From Streptomyces humi (lineage in GTDB: Bacteria > Actinomycetota > Actinomycetes > Streptomycetales > Streptomycetaceae): 36,784 bases of DNA. The position numbers and the translations under genes were made by a program. The stretch is from contig NZ_LBMU02000032.1 of the NCBI RefSeq assembly GCF_001005085.2, forward strand, positions 1-36,784, given 5' to 3'. The notes under the pieces are model-generated. The model ran no database searches, was not told where the DNA came from, and saw nothing but the letters and a program-made list of their open reading frames with translations. Positions within the stretch are counted from its first letter, which is position 1. Every line of letters begins with the position of its first letter. Below are positions 6,456 through 13,004 of this stretch, piece after piece.

Positions 6456-8111
6456 TCACCCGTGCAACCGGTGCCCGCAGTGCGGCCAGGGGGTGGAGCC
6501 GCGGCTCAGGTAGAGCTTCTTCGCCCGGAACGTCTGCTCGTCGGCCGGGGCGTCCTGCGGGCGGCCGCTGCCGCCGAGGCTGTGCCAGGTGTGGGTGTCG
6601 AACTGGTACAGCCCCCCGTACGTCCCCGAGGGGTCCACCGCGTGCGCGCGGCCGCCGGACTCGCAGACGGCGAGACCGTGCCAGTTCAGGCCGTCGGCGC
6701 CCTTCACCGAGTCCGGGTGCGGCTTGGTGCCGACCTTCACGAGCTGCGTGCGCGGTTCGCGCACCAGCTCGGTCCACTCCCGGTGCGGCTTCTGCCGGAC
6801 CCCGTTGACGGTCCTCAGGTAGTACGTGACCCGCCGCAGTCCGGGCCGTCCGGCGCGCTCCACCACCTCGGTGCCCTTGAACAGGGTCGGGTCCTGGGTC
6901 CGCCGCACCTCGAACGGGATCACCTCCTCGCGCACCTCCTTGCTGCCCGTGACCCGCAGCACGGTCACGGTCTGCCCGTCGCGGGGGAAACCGGTGCCGG
7001 GCACGGAGGTGGTGTCCTGGCCGTGCAGGGTGATCCCGGCCTCCTCGACGGCCTCGCCGACGGTCGCGGCGTTGGTGCGGATGGTGCGGGTCCGGCCGTC
7101 CGCCAGGACGGTGACGGTCCGCTCGGTACGGACGTCGAGCGCCAGTCCGGCGCGTCCGATGCTCTGGGAGCGCGCGGCCGACAGATACGCGCCCTCGGCC
7201 CGGACCCCCAGCTCCCGGAGCGCACCGTCGACCGTGCGGGCCGTCGTCCACACCTCGTGCCGCTGCCCGTCCAGAGTGAGGCGGACGGGGCGGCCGTAGC
7301 GCACCGCCACCTCGTCGCCGCTGGCCAGTGCCGTGCCGGGGGCGGGCGCGACGACGTCGTGGGCGCCCACGGGTACGCCCTGCTCGGAGAGGAGGCCGGT
7401 CACGTCGTCGGCGAACGTGTGCAGGGCGCGCGGCCTGCCGTCGACGGTCAGCTCGACCGCCTTGTCCTTGGCGAGGAACGCGGTGGTGCCGCCGGCCAGG
7501 AACACGACGACCAGGGCCTGCGGCAGCAGACGGCGCACGGCGGACTCCGGCCGCTGTCCGGAACGCGCCTTGCGCCGGCGCGCGGCACGCCGGCCGCCCA
7601 CGGCACGCGCGCCGGTCTCGGGCACCCCGCCCTCCGGCCCGTGCGCCCCCTGCCGTGACAGCCCCGGCTCACCCGGGTGCGCGCGGGCCGCCGCCTGACG
7701 GGCGTCCACCAGCGTCCGCGCCCGAGCCTGCGCCGGCCGCTGCCCCTGCGTCTGGGCCTGCGTCTGTGCCTGCGGCTGCGCCGGCCCCTGCGCCTGCCCC
7801 TGTACCTGCGCCTGCGCCTGCGCCTGTGCGGTCGGCGGACCGCTCGCCCCGGCCGCGGCCTCGTAGGCCGGCCGATAGGTGTCACCGCCGTACAGCACGC
7901 CGTAGCCGAGCGTCTCGGCGTCGTACATGTCCTGCGTCACATACGGGCCGTACACCCCGTGCGCGCCGTAGGCCCCGTGCTCGCCGGGCGCACCCCACGC
8001 GCCCGGCGCCCCGTAATCGCCCCGCGCCCAGGGCGCACCACCCGCGCCGTGCGCCCCCGGCATGCCGTAGGGGTCGTACGCCTCAGACGTCTCGTACTGC
8101 GATGGGCTCAC
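6456..8111 (-). CDS. rpfB: Resuscitation-promoting factor RpfB (DUF348-G5-transglycosylase)
   Basis: This is a membrane-anchored muralytic enzyme that cleaves peptidoglycan and promotes exit from dormancy or spore germination. With the start at 8111 it has 551 aa: a G/A/Y-rich cytoplasmic tail with a Gln/Ala repeat (about 95-125), a basic stretch, one membrane helix (about 194-214), three DUF348 repeats (about 219, 274 and 329), a G5 domain (about 384-460) and a C-terminal transglycosylase-like domain from about 474 with catalytic Glu484 in VCESGG. I preferred the GTG at 8111 (GGAG 9 nt upstream, product MSPSQYETSEAYDPYG) to the GTG at 8156, because a good promoter would start transcription at about 8153. 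Neighbours tatD, rsmA and ispE are the usual actinobacterial partners. Confidence 0.93.
   Translation of the reverse strand: MSPSQYETSEAYDPYGMPGAHGAGGAPWARGDYGAPGAWGAPGEHGAYGAHGVYGPYVTQDMYDAETLGYGVLYGGDTYRPAYEAAAGASGPPTAQAQAQAQVQGQAQGPAQPQAQTQAQTQGQRPAQARARTLVDARQAAARAHPGEPGLSRQGAHGPEGGVPETGARAVGGRRAARRRKARSGQRPESAVRRLLPQALVVVFLAGGTTAFLAKDKAVELTVDGRPRALHTFADDVTGLLSEQGVPVGAHDVVAPAPGTALASGDEVAVRYGRPVRLTLDGQRHEVWTTARTVDGALRELGVRAEGAYLSAARSQSIGRAGLALDVRTERTVTVLADGRTRTIRTNAATVGEAVEEAGITLHGQDTTSVPGTGFPRDGQTVTVLRVTGSKEVREEVIPFEVRRTQDPTLFKGTEVVERAGRPGLRRVTYYLRTVNGVRQKPHREWTELVREPRTQLVKVGTKPHPDSVKGADGLNWHGLAVCESGGRAHAVDPSGTYGGLYQFDTHTWHSLGGSGRPQDAPADEQTFRAKKLYLSRGSTPWPHCGHRLHG
7739..7830 (-). repeat. 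Hexanucleotide-like (CCTGCG)n repeat inside rpfB
   Basis: About 90 bp consist mostly of CCTGCG, CCTGTG and close variants in tandem, in frame with rpfB. They encode an alternating Gln/Ala tract (AQAQAQAQVQGQAQ and similar) in the cytoplasmic part of RpfB. Gains or losses of 6-bp units would keep the frame, so length differences between strains are expected. Confidence 0.75.
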
Positions 8112-8159
8112 GCCGACACGCTCCAGAGGGCCAGACGGGGTCCGGATTCGGGCCACCAG

Positions 8160-8188
8160 AACCTAGCGGAGCTCTCGTCACTCTCCAA
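8160..8188 (-). promoter_or_regulatory. SigHrdB-type promoter of rpfB
   Basis: On the minus strand TTGGAG (8188-8183) and TAGGTT (8165-8160) are separated by 17 nt, close to the vegetative consensus TTGACA-17-TAGGAT. The predicted start of transcription is about 8153, giving a leader of about 40 nt before the GTG at 8111. This makes the upstream GTG at 8156 unlikely to be translated. Confidence 0.6.
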
Positions 8189-8234
8189 AGCGGCACGACT
8201 ACGCACGGTCACGCGCGAGCCGAAGCCGCAACCG

Positions 8235-8251
8235 GGCGGACGTTATCCGCC
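8235..8251 (-). terminator. Small hairpin downstream of the tatD-family gene
   Basis: GGCGGA (8235-8240) and TCCGCC (8246-8251) form a perfect 6-bp stem with a 5-nt loop, 20 nt beyond the tatD stop. It lies upstream of the rpfB promoter, so it may separate the two transcription units; an operator role is also possible. Confidence 0.4.
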
Positions 8252-8270
8252 AGTTATGATCGATATACCC

Positions 8271-9173
8271 TCAGTAGTCGAAGGCGCGGGCCGTGTTCGC
8301 GCCCAGGGCCGCCGCCAGCGCATCCTCCTCGATCCCGCGTACGGCGGCCATCGCGCGCACCGTGACCGGAATGAGATACGGGGCGTTGGGCCGTCCGCGG
8401 TACGGCGCCGGGGTCAGGAAGGGCGCGTCGGTCTCCACCAGGAGCAGTCCGAGGGGTGCCACCGCCACCGCGTCCCGCAGGTTCTGGGCGTTCTTGAAGG
8501 TGACGTTGCCGGCGAAGGACATGAAATAGCCCTCGCGGGCGCACTCCTCGGCCATCTCGGCGTCGCCGGAGTAGCAGTGGAACACCGTCCGCTCCGGGGC
8601 GCCCTCCTCCTTGAGGACCCGCAGGACGTCGGCGTGCGCGTCGCGGTCGTGGATGACGAGGGCCTTGCCGTGCCGCTTGGCGATCTCGATGTGGGCGCGG
8701 AAGGAGCGCTCCTGCGCGTCCTTGCCCTCGGGCCCGGTGCGGAAGTGGTCGAGGCCGGTCTCACCGACGCCCTTCACCTGGGGCAGCCCGGCCAGCCGGT
8801 CCATCTCGGCGAGGGCCTCGTCCAGCGCCGCGTCACCACCGCCCGCGCGGGCACCCTGCCGCGACCACCCGTCGGGGTCGCCGTGCACGATCCGCGGCGC
8901 CTCGTTGGGATGCAGGGCGACGGTCGCGTGGACGTTCTCGTGGGCGGCCGCGGTGTCGGCCGCCCACTGCGAGCCCTTGAGGTCGCAGCCCACCTGGACG
9001 ACGGTCGTCACCCCCACCGACGCGGCCTTCGCGAGGGCCTCCTCGACGGTGCCGGACTGCATGTCGAGGTGGGTGTGGGAGTCGGCGACCGGCACCCGCA
9101 GGGGCTCCGGGAGCGGCGGCGCCGCGTTCTTGTCGGCCGTACGGGAGGCCGTACCGGCGGCGTTGGAAGGCAT
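8271..9173 (-). CDS. TatD family metal-dependent DNase
   Basis: TatD-family proteins are cytosolic metal-dependent hydrolases with 3'-5' exonuclease activity on DNA, linked to repair of oxidative damage. The 300-aa product has the metal-binding VADSHTHLD (about 28-36), VGETGLDHFR, FHCYSGD and LLVETDAPFL motifs in the expected order of a TIM-barrel amidohydrolase. The first 25 residues are an Ala-rich extension without obvious function. The ATG at 9173 has AGGAT about 7 nt upstream and itself sits inside a GGCATGCC palindrome. tatD directly upstream of rpfB, rsmA and ispE is the arrangement also known from Mycobacterium tuberculosis (Rv1008-Rv1011). Confidence 0.93.
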   Translation of the reverse strand: MPSNAAGTASRTADKNAAPPLPEPLRVPVADSHTHLDMQSGTVEEALAKAASVGVTTVVQVGCDLKGSQWAADTAAAHENVHATVALHPNEAPRIVHGDPDGWSRQGARAGGGDAALDEALAEMDRLAGLPQVKGVGETGLDHFRTGPEGKDAQERSFRAHIEIAKRHGKALVIHDRDAHADVLRVLKEEGAPERTVFHCYSGDAEMAEECAREGYFMSFAGNVTFKNAQNLRDAVAVAPLGLLLVETDAPFLTPAPYRGRPNAPYLIPVTVRAMAAVRGIEEDALAAALGANTARAFDY

Positions 9174-9230
9174 GCCCCGATCCTACGGAAGGGGCATGCC
9201 CCGCCGGACTCGCGCCGGGGGGCATGCCCC
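9169..9230. repeat. Three spaced GGCATGCC palindromes around the tatD start
   Basis: GGCATGCC occurs at 9169-9176, and the longer GGGGCATGCCCC at 9191-9202 and 9219-9230; centres are 24 and 28 bp apart. The last two are part of a direct repeat (GGGGCATGCCCCGCCGGAC, then CGCGCC-like sequence). The first contains the tatD ATG. It may be an operator cluster or a pair of short hairpins ending the upstream gene. Confidence 0.6.
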
Positions 9231-9248
9231 GCCGGACCCGCGCCCGGG

Positions 9249-9686
9249 TCAGCTCGCCTTGCGCTGGAACGGATGCAGGAGATCGGACAGATGCCAGTGG
9301 TGATCCGCCCCGACCTGTGCGGTGGCCTCCGTCGCCGCCGCCTCGGGCCCGGATCCCGTACCGCCCTCCCCGGCCGGCCGGGGCTGCGGCGGCCGGTGCT
9401 GCGACCGCTGGGTCGCGTTCTGCACCGACGAGACCTGCCCCGCGCGCATGATCCGGACGACCTGGCCGTCGCAGTTCAGGCACGCCGGCCGGCTCAGCGG
9501 GGACGGGACCACCCGGCCGTTCGCCACGTACGTGACGAACTCGTGGTTGTCGGCGTCCGTGTGGTGCTCTATCTCGTACGACTGCTCCCAGCCGTGCCCG
9601 CACCGCATGCAGGCGAAGGAATACGACTCGTGGACGACGGCTGTGGCCGCACCGCGGAGGCCGGTCTGCCCTGCGATCTCACTCAT
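9249..9686 (-). CDS. Zinc-ribbon-like protein of 145 aa, function unknown
   Basis: The product begins MSEIAGQTGLRGAATAVVHE. Two CxxC pairs, CMRCGHGW (about 26-33) and CLNCDGQ (about 68-74), are spaced as in a treble-clef or ribbon zinc site. The segment between them is polar (SYEIEHHTDADNHEFVTY). A Pro/Gly/Ala-rich linker follows, then a distinct tail, HHWHLSDLLHPFQRK. There is no signal peptide or membrane helix. The internal ATG at 9686 was chosen because AGGAG lies 5 nt upstream; an ATG at 9716 would place the operator-like palindrome inside the gene. It precedes tatD in the same direction by 75 bp. A nucleic-acid- or protein-binding role is plausible but not shown. Confidence 0.8.
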   Translation of the reverse strand: MSEIAGQTGLRGAATAVVHESYSFACMRCGHGWEQSYEIEHHTDADNHEFVTYVANGRVVPSPLSRPACLNCDGQVVRIMRAGQVSSVQNATQRSQHRPPQPRPAGEGGTGSGPEAAATEATAQVGADHHWHLSDLLHPFQRKAS

Positions 9687-9696
9687 GCCAGCTCCT

Positions 9697-9713
9697 CTTG
9701 TCCGCTGGACAAG
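9697..9713 (-). promoter_or_regulatory. Perfect 7+3+7 palindrome adjoining the ribosome-binding site
   Basis: CTTGTCC (9697-9703) and GGACAAG (9707-9713) form a perfect inverted repeat with a 3-nt spacer. On the minus strand it is followed at once by the AGGAG ribosome-binding site of the zinc-ribbon gene. It can be a repressor operator (MarR/TetR size) or an mRNA hairpin limiting ribosome access. Confidence 0.55.
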
Positions 9714-9726
9714 CACCCCCGGCGCG

Positions 9727-9746
9727 GGGATTCCCCCCGGAATCCC
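9727..9746. other. Hairpin GGGATTCC-CCCC-GGAATCCC in the gene-free stretch
   Basis: An 8-bp perfect inverted repeat with a 4-nt loop lies 40 bp upstream of the zinc-ribbon start. It could be part of that gene's leader or a further operator; no promoter elements could be assigned with confidence. Confidence 0.45.
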
Positions 9747-9913
9747 ATTGGGGGTGAGGGACGGGTGCGTCCCTGCTGACCAGTGGACGCCTTCACCGGC
9801 GCGAATGCAGCAGGCCTGTCGAGTGTTGGAGCCGATTTGGACTTCGCTTGCCGAAGGGGCCTCGCGGAGGGGGGATTGCCTTTGCCTTTCCCCGCCTTGC
9901 TTTACCGTCCTGT

Positions 9914-10090
9914 GGGGCGCGCGCTCAGAGGAGAAGCCACCCGCTCAGAGGACGCATCTCCGCAGGTCAGGGGCGCACGCTCAAAGGAGGAGCGGCGCGC
10001 TCGGAGATCATGAGCGCCCCTTTGGGACACCGGTCACCGAAGCGCCCCTCCAGGGGCGCGGGGAACTGCGCGACCAGCCCCCCACCGCCC
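9914..10090. repeat. Repeat cluster in the 9687-10139 gene-free stretch, with one copy of a dispersed hairpin repeat
   Basis: The 450 bp between the zinc-ribbon gene and rsmI hold no credible gene. Two near-identical 18-mers, GGGGCGCGCGCTCAGAGG (9914-9931) and GGGGCGCACGCTCAAAGG (9970-9987), are inverted, degenerate relatives of TGAGCGCCCC (10011-10020). Next comes a complete element: hairpin GCGCCCCT-CC-AGGGGCGC (10042-10059) followed by GGGGAACTGCGCGACCAGCC. The same element occurs at the right end of the window after the tricorn gene. Part of 9840-9910 is less GC-rich than its surroundings. The hairpin could also terminate rsmI transcription coming from the right. Confidence 0.7.
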
Positions 10091-10139
10091 CGCACCCGAC
10101 TGCACGAAAGCAACCACGACGGTGCTCCAGAACCCGACC

Positions 10140-10988
10140 TCACCCGTCGACACGCTTCGCTGCAACCACGGCGTCGAAGACAACCCGCTTCGGAATCCCC
10201 GCCTCCACGGCCACCGCCGCGATCGCCTCCTTGCGCCGCTCCCCGGCCTCCTCCCGCACCCGCACCCGCCGCACCAGCTCCGCCGCGTCCAGCTCCTCGG
10301 GCCCCCGCTCCGGCGCGCCCTCCACCACCACGGTGATCTCGCCGCGCACCCCGTCGGCGGCCCACACCGCCAGCTCGGCCAGCGGGCCCCGGCGCACCTC
10401 CTCGTACGTCTTGGTCAGCTCACGGCAGACGGCCGCCCGCCGCTCGGCCCCGAAGACCTCGGCCATGGCCGCGAGGGTGTCGTCGAGGCGGTGGGGGGCC
10501 TCGAAGTAGACAAGGGTGCGGCGCTCCTCGGCGACCTCCTGGAGCCGGGAGCGGCGCTCGCCCGCCTTGCGGGGCAGGAAGCCCTCGAAGCAGAACCGGT
10601 CGACGGGCAGTCCGGACAGCGCGAGCGCGGTGAGCACCGCGGACGGCCCCGGGACGGCGGTGACGCGGATCTCCCGCTCCACCGCCGCCGCGACCAGCCG
10701 GTAGCCGGGGTCCGAGACGGAGGGCATCCCGGCGTCGGTCACCAGCAGCACGCGCGCGCCGCCGGCGAGCTCCTCGACCAGTTCGGGCGTCCGGGCCGCC
10801 TCGTTGCCCTCGAAGTACGACACCACGCGGCCCGTGGGCGTCACACCGAGCGCCTGGGTGAGCCACCGCAGCCGCCGGGTGTCCTCGGCCGCGATGACGT
10901 CGGCGCCGGTCAGCTCGGCCGCGAGCCGGGGCGGCGCGTCCGCGACGTCGCCGATGGGGGTGCCTGCGAGGACAAGGGTTCCAGTCAC
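10140..10988 (-). CDS. rsmI: 16S rRNA (cytidine1402-2'-O)-methyltransferase
   Basis: RsmI places the 2'-O-methyl group on C1402 of 16S rRNA in the decoding centre, using S-adenosylmethionine. The 282-aa product has the tetrapyrrole-methylase fold motifs: GTLVLAGTPIGDVADAPPRL at the N-terminus, AAEDTRRLRWL, LLVTDAGMPSVSDPGYRL and VTAVPGPSAVLTALALSGLP. The GTG at 10988 was chosen over an upstream GTG at 11057 because GGAGG lies 8 nt before it and the family starts right at GTLVLAGTP. It is divergent from pmt across 95 bp. Length is normal for the family. Confidence 0.95.
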   Translation of the reverse strand: MTGTLVLAGTPIGDVADAPPRLAAELTGADVIAAEDTRRLRWLTQALGVTPTGRVVSYFEGNEAARTPELVEELAGGARVLLVTDAGMPSVSDPGYRLVAAAVEREIRVTAVPGPSAVLTALALSGLPVDRFCFEGFLPRKAGERRSRLQEVAEERRTLVYFEAPHRLDDTLAAMAEVFGAERRAAVCRELTKTYEEVRRGPLAELAVWAADGVRGEITVVVEGAPERGPEELDAAELVRRVRVREEAGERRKEAIAAVAVEAGIPKRVVFDAVVAAKRVDG

Positions 10989-11071
10989 TCCCCCATCCTC
11001 CCAGCCCGCGCCGTTCGCAAAGGAACCCACCGTGAAGACCCATTGCACGGGACTCACACAGAACGGTTCCC

Positions 11072-11077
11072 TACGAT
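11072..11077 (+). promoter_or_regulatory. Putative -10 (TACGAT) for a leaderless pmt transcript
   Basis: TACGAT is a good TANNNT hexamer placed exactly 6 nt before the pmt GTG. There is no Shine-Dalgarno sequence before that GTG, and no clear -35 was found. Confidence 0.4.
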
Positions 11078-11083
11078 GGCGCG

Positions 11084-12862
11084 GTGACCAGTACCGCGTC
11101 CTCCACGGACACCCGGCAGGACCAGGCGGGGCCCGACGAGCGGCCGGCGTGGCAGCAGCGGCTGCGCCGGTTCGGCTACTCGGCGAGCCCGGCGCGCACG
11201 GCGCACACCACCGGCGGCAGAAGCGCCGAGGGCTCCGGTGTCGTCGACCGCCTGGTGCCGCCGTACGCCGAGCCCAGCTCGCGGATGTGGCTCGCCCTGG
11301 GCGTGCCCCCGGTGCTCGCCGAGCGGATCACGCGGTGGTCGGCCTGGGGCGGTCCGCTCCTCGTGACGCTGCTGGCGGGCCTGCTGCGGTTCTGGAACCT
11401 GGGCAGCCCCAAGGCGGTGATATTCGACGAGACGTACTACGCGAAGGACGCGTGGGCGCTCGTCCACCGCGGTTTCGAGGTCAACTGGGACAAGAACGCC
11501 AACGACCTGATCCTTCAGTCGAACGGCCACCTGACGATCCCGGCGGACGCGGCCTACGTGGTGCACCCGCCGGTCGGCAAGTACGTCATCGGGCTCGGGG
11601 AGCTGCTGTTCGGCTTCGACCCGTTCGGCTGGCGCTTCATGACGGCGCTGCTGGGCACGCTGAGCGTGCTGCTGCTGTGCCGGATCGGGCGCCGGATGTT
11701 CCGCTCCACGTTCCTGGGCTGCCTGGCGGGCGCGCTGATGGCGGTGGACGGCCTGCACTTCGTGATGAGCCGCACCTCGCTGCTCGACGGCGTACTGATG
11801 TTCTTCGTGCTGGCCGCGTTCGGCTGCCTGGTCGTCGACCGGGACAAGGCGCGCGCGAGACTGGCGGCCGCGCTGCCGGCGGACGCGGACGGCCGGGTCC
11901 GCCCGGACGCGTACGTCGCGGAGACCACCTGGCTGGGGTGGCGCCCCTGGCGCTGGGCGGCGGCCCTGCTGATGGGGCTCGCGATCGGCACCAAGTGGAA
12001 CGGCATGTACATCCTTGCCGCGTTCATCGTGATGACCGTGCTGTGGGACATGGGAGCGCGCAAGGTGGCGGGGGCCGAACGCCGGCTCTCGCTGCCGTAC
12101 GTGGTCGAGTCGATCGTCTCGGGGGCGGTGATGTCCACCGTCGCCGTCACCGTCTACCTCACGTCCTGGATCGGCTGGATCCTCTCCCCCACCGACGGCA
12201 CCGGGGGCTACTTCCGCAACTGGGCGGCCACCGACGGCAAGGGCGGCAGCTGGACGTTCCTGCCGGACTGGCTGCGCAGCCTGTGGCACTACGAGCACGA
12301 GGTGTACCTGTTCCACGTCGGCCTGTCGTCGCCGCACACGTACATGTCGAACCCGTGGTCCTGGCTCGTGCTGGGCCGCCCGGTGTCGTACTACTACGAG
12401 TCGCCCTCCCCGGGCGTGGACGGCTGTCCGTCGGACGCCGGCGAGAAGTGCGCCCGGGAGGTGCTCGCGATCGGCACCCCGCTGCTGTGGTGGGCGGCCT
12501 GCTTCGCGATCGCCTACGTCCTGTGGCGGTGGGCCTTCCGCCGGGACTGGCGGGCCGGTGCCATCGCCTGCGGCATCGCGGCCGGCTACCTGCCCTGGTT
12601 CATGTACCAGGAGCGCACGATCTTCCTCTTCTACGCCGTCGTCTTCGTGCCGTTCCTGTGTCTCGCGGTGGCGATGATGATCGGCGCGATCGTCGGCCCG
12701 CCGGGCTGCACCGACACCCGCCGGCTGGTCGGCGCCTCGGGTGCGGGCGTCCTGGTGCTGCTGATCGCCTGGAACTTCATCTACTTCTGGCCCCTGTACA
12801 CGGGTACGGCGATTCCCATCGACTCCTGGCGTTCACGGATGTGGCTGGACACCTGGGTGTGA
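11084..12862 (+). CDS. pmt: Dolichyl-phosphate-mannose-type protein O-mannosyltransferase
   Basis: Pmt is an integral membrane GT39 glycosyltransferase that moves mannose from polyprenyl-phosphate-mannose to Ser/Thr of proteins as they are exported. The 592-aa product has a soluble N-terminal 80 residues, about ten membrane helices, and the catalytic acidic pair Asp115-Glu116 in IFDETYYAKDAW in the first outer loop. Further family motifs are VHPPVGKYVIGLGE, MSRTSLLDG and GTKWNGMY. In Streptomyces this enzyme glycosylates lipoproteins and is needed for phage phiC31 infection and for wild-type resistance to cell-wall antibiotics. It precedes two transpeptidase genes in the same direction. The start is a GTG lacking a ribosome-binding site. 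Confidence 0.95.
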   Translation: MTSTASSTDTRQDQAGPDERPAWQQRLRRFGYSASPARTAHTTGGRSAEGSGVVDRLVPPYAEPSSRMWLALGVPPVLAERITRWSAWGGPLLVTLLAGLLRFWNLGSPKAVIFDETYYAKDAWALVHRGFEVNWDKNANDLILQSNGHLTIPADAAYVVHPPVGKYVIGLGELLFGFDPFGWRFMTALLGTLSVLLLCRIGRRMFRSTFLGCLAGALMAVDGLHFVMSRTSLLDGVLMFFVLAAFGCLVVDRDKARARLAAALPADADGRVRPDAYVAETTWLGWRPWRWAAALLMGLAIGTKWNGMYILAAFIVMTVLWDMGARKVAGAERRLSLPYVVESIVSGAVMSTVAVTVYLTSWIGWILSPTDGTGGYFRNWAATDGKGGSWTFLPDWLRSLWHYEHEVYLFHVGLSSPHTYMSNPWSWLVLGRPVSYYYESPSPGVDGCPSDAGEKCAREVLAIGTPLLWWAACFAIAYVLWRWAFRRDWRAGAIACGIAAGYLPWFMYQERTIFLFYAVVFVPFLCLAVAMMIGAIVGPPGCTDTRRLVGASGAGVLVLLIAWNFIYFWPLYTGTAIPIDSWRSRMWLDTWV

Positions 12863-13004
12863 GCCACATCCCTGACTCCGTTCGGACAACAATCGGTCAA
12901 CACCTGCCACAGGAGCTTCACAACGACCTAAAGTGCGACCCACGACCAGCTTTTGAACGTGTTCACAAAACACGGCAAAAGCACACGGGGAGGGATTTCG
13001 CACC

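Noticed and set aside
8112..8270. A c-di-AMP (ydaO-type) riboswitch upstream of rpfB, as known for rpfA in Streptomyces
   Set aside because: The predicted leader is only about 40 nt, too short for that riboswitch.
9783..10013. A 76-codon frame in the gene-free stretch
   Set aside because: No ribosome-binding site, no recognisable domain, and it ends inside the repeat cluster.
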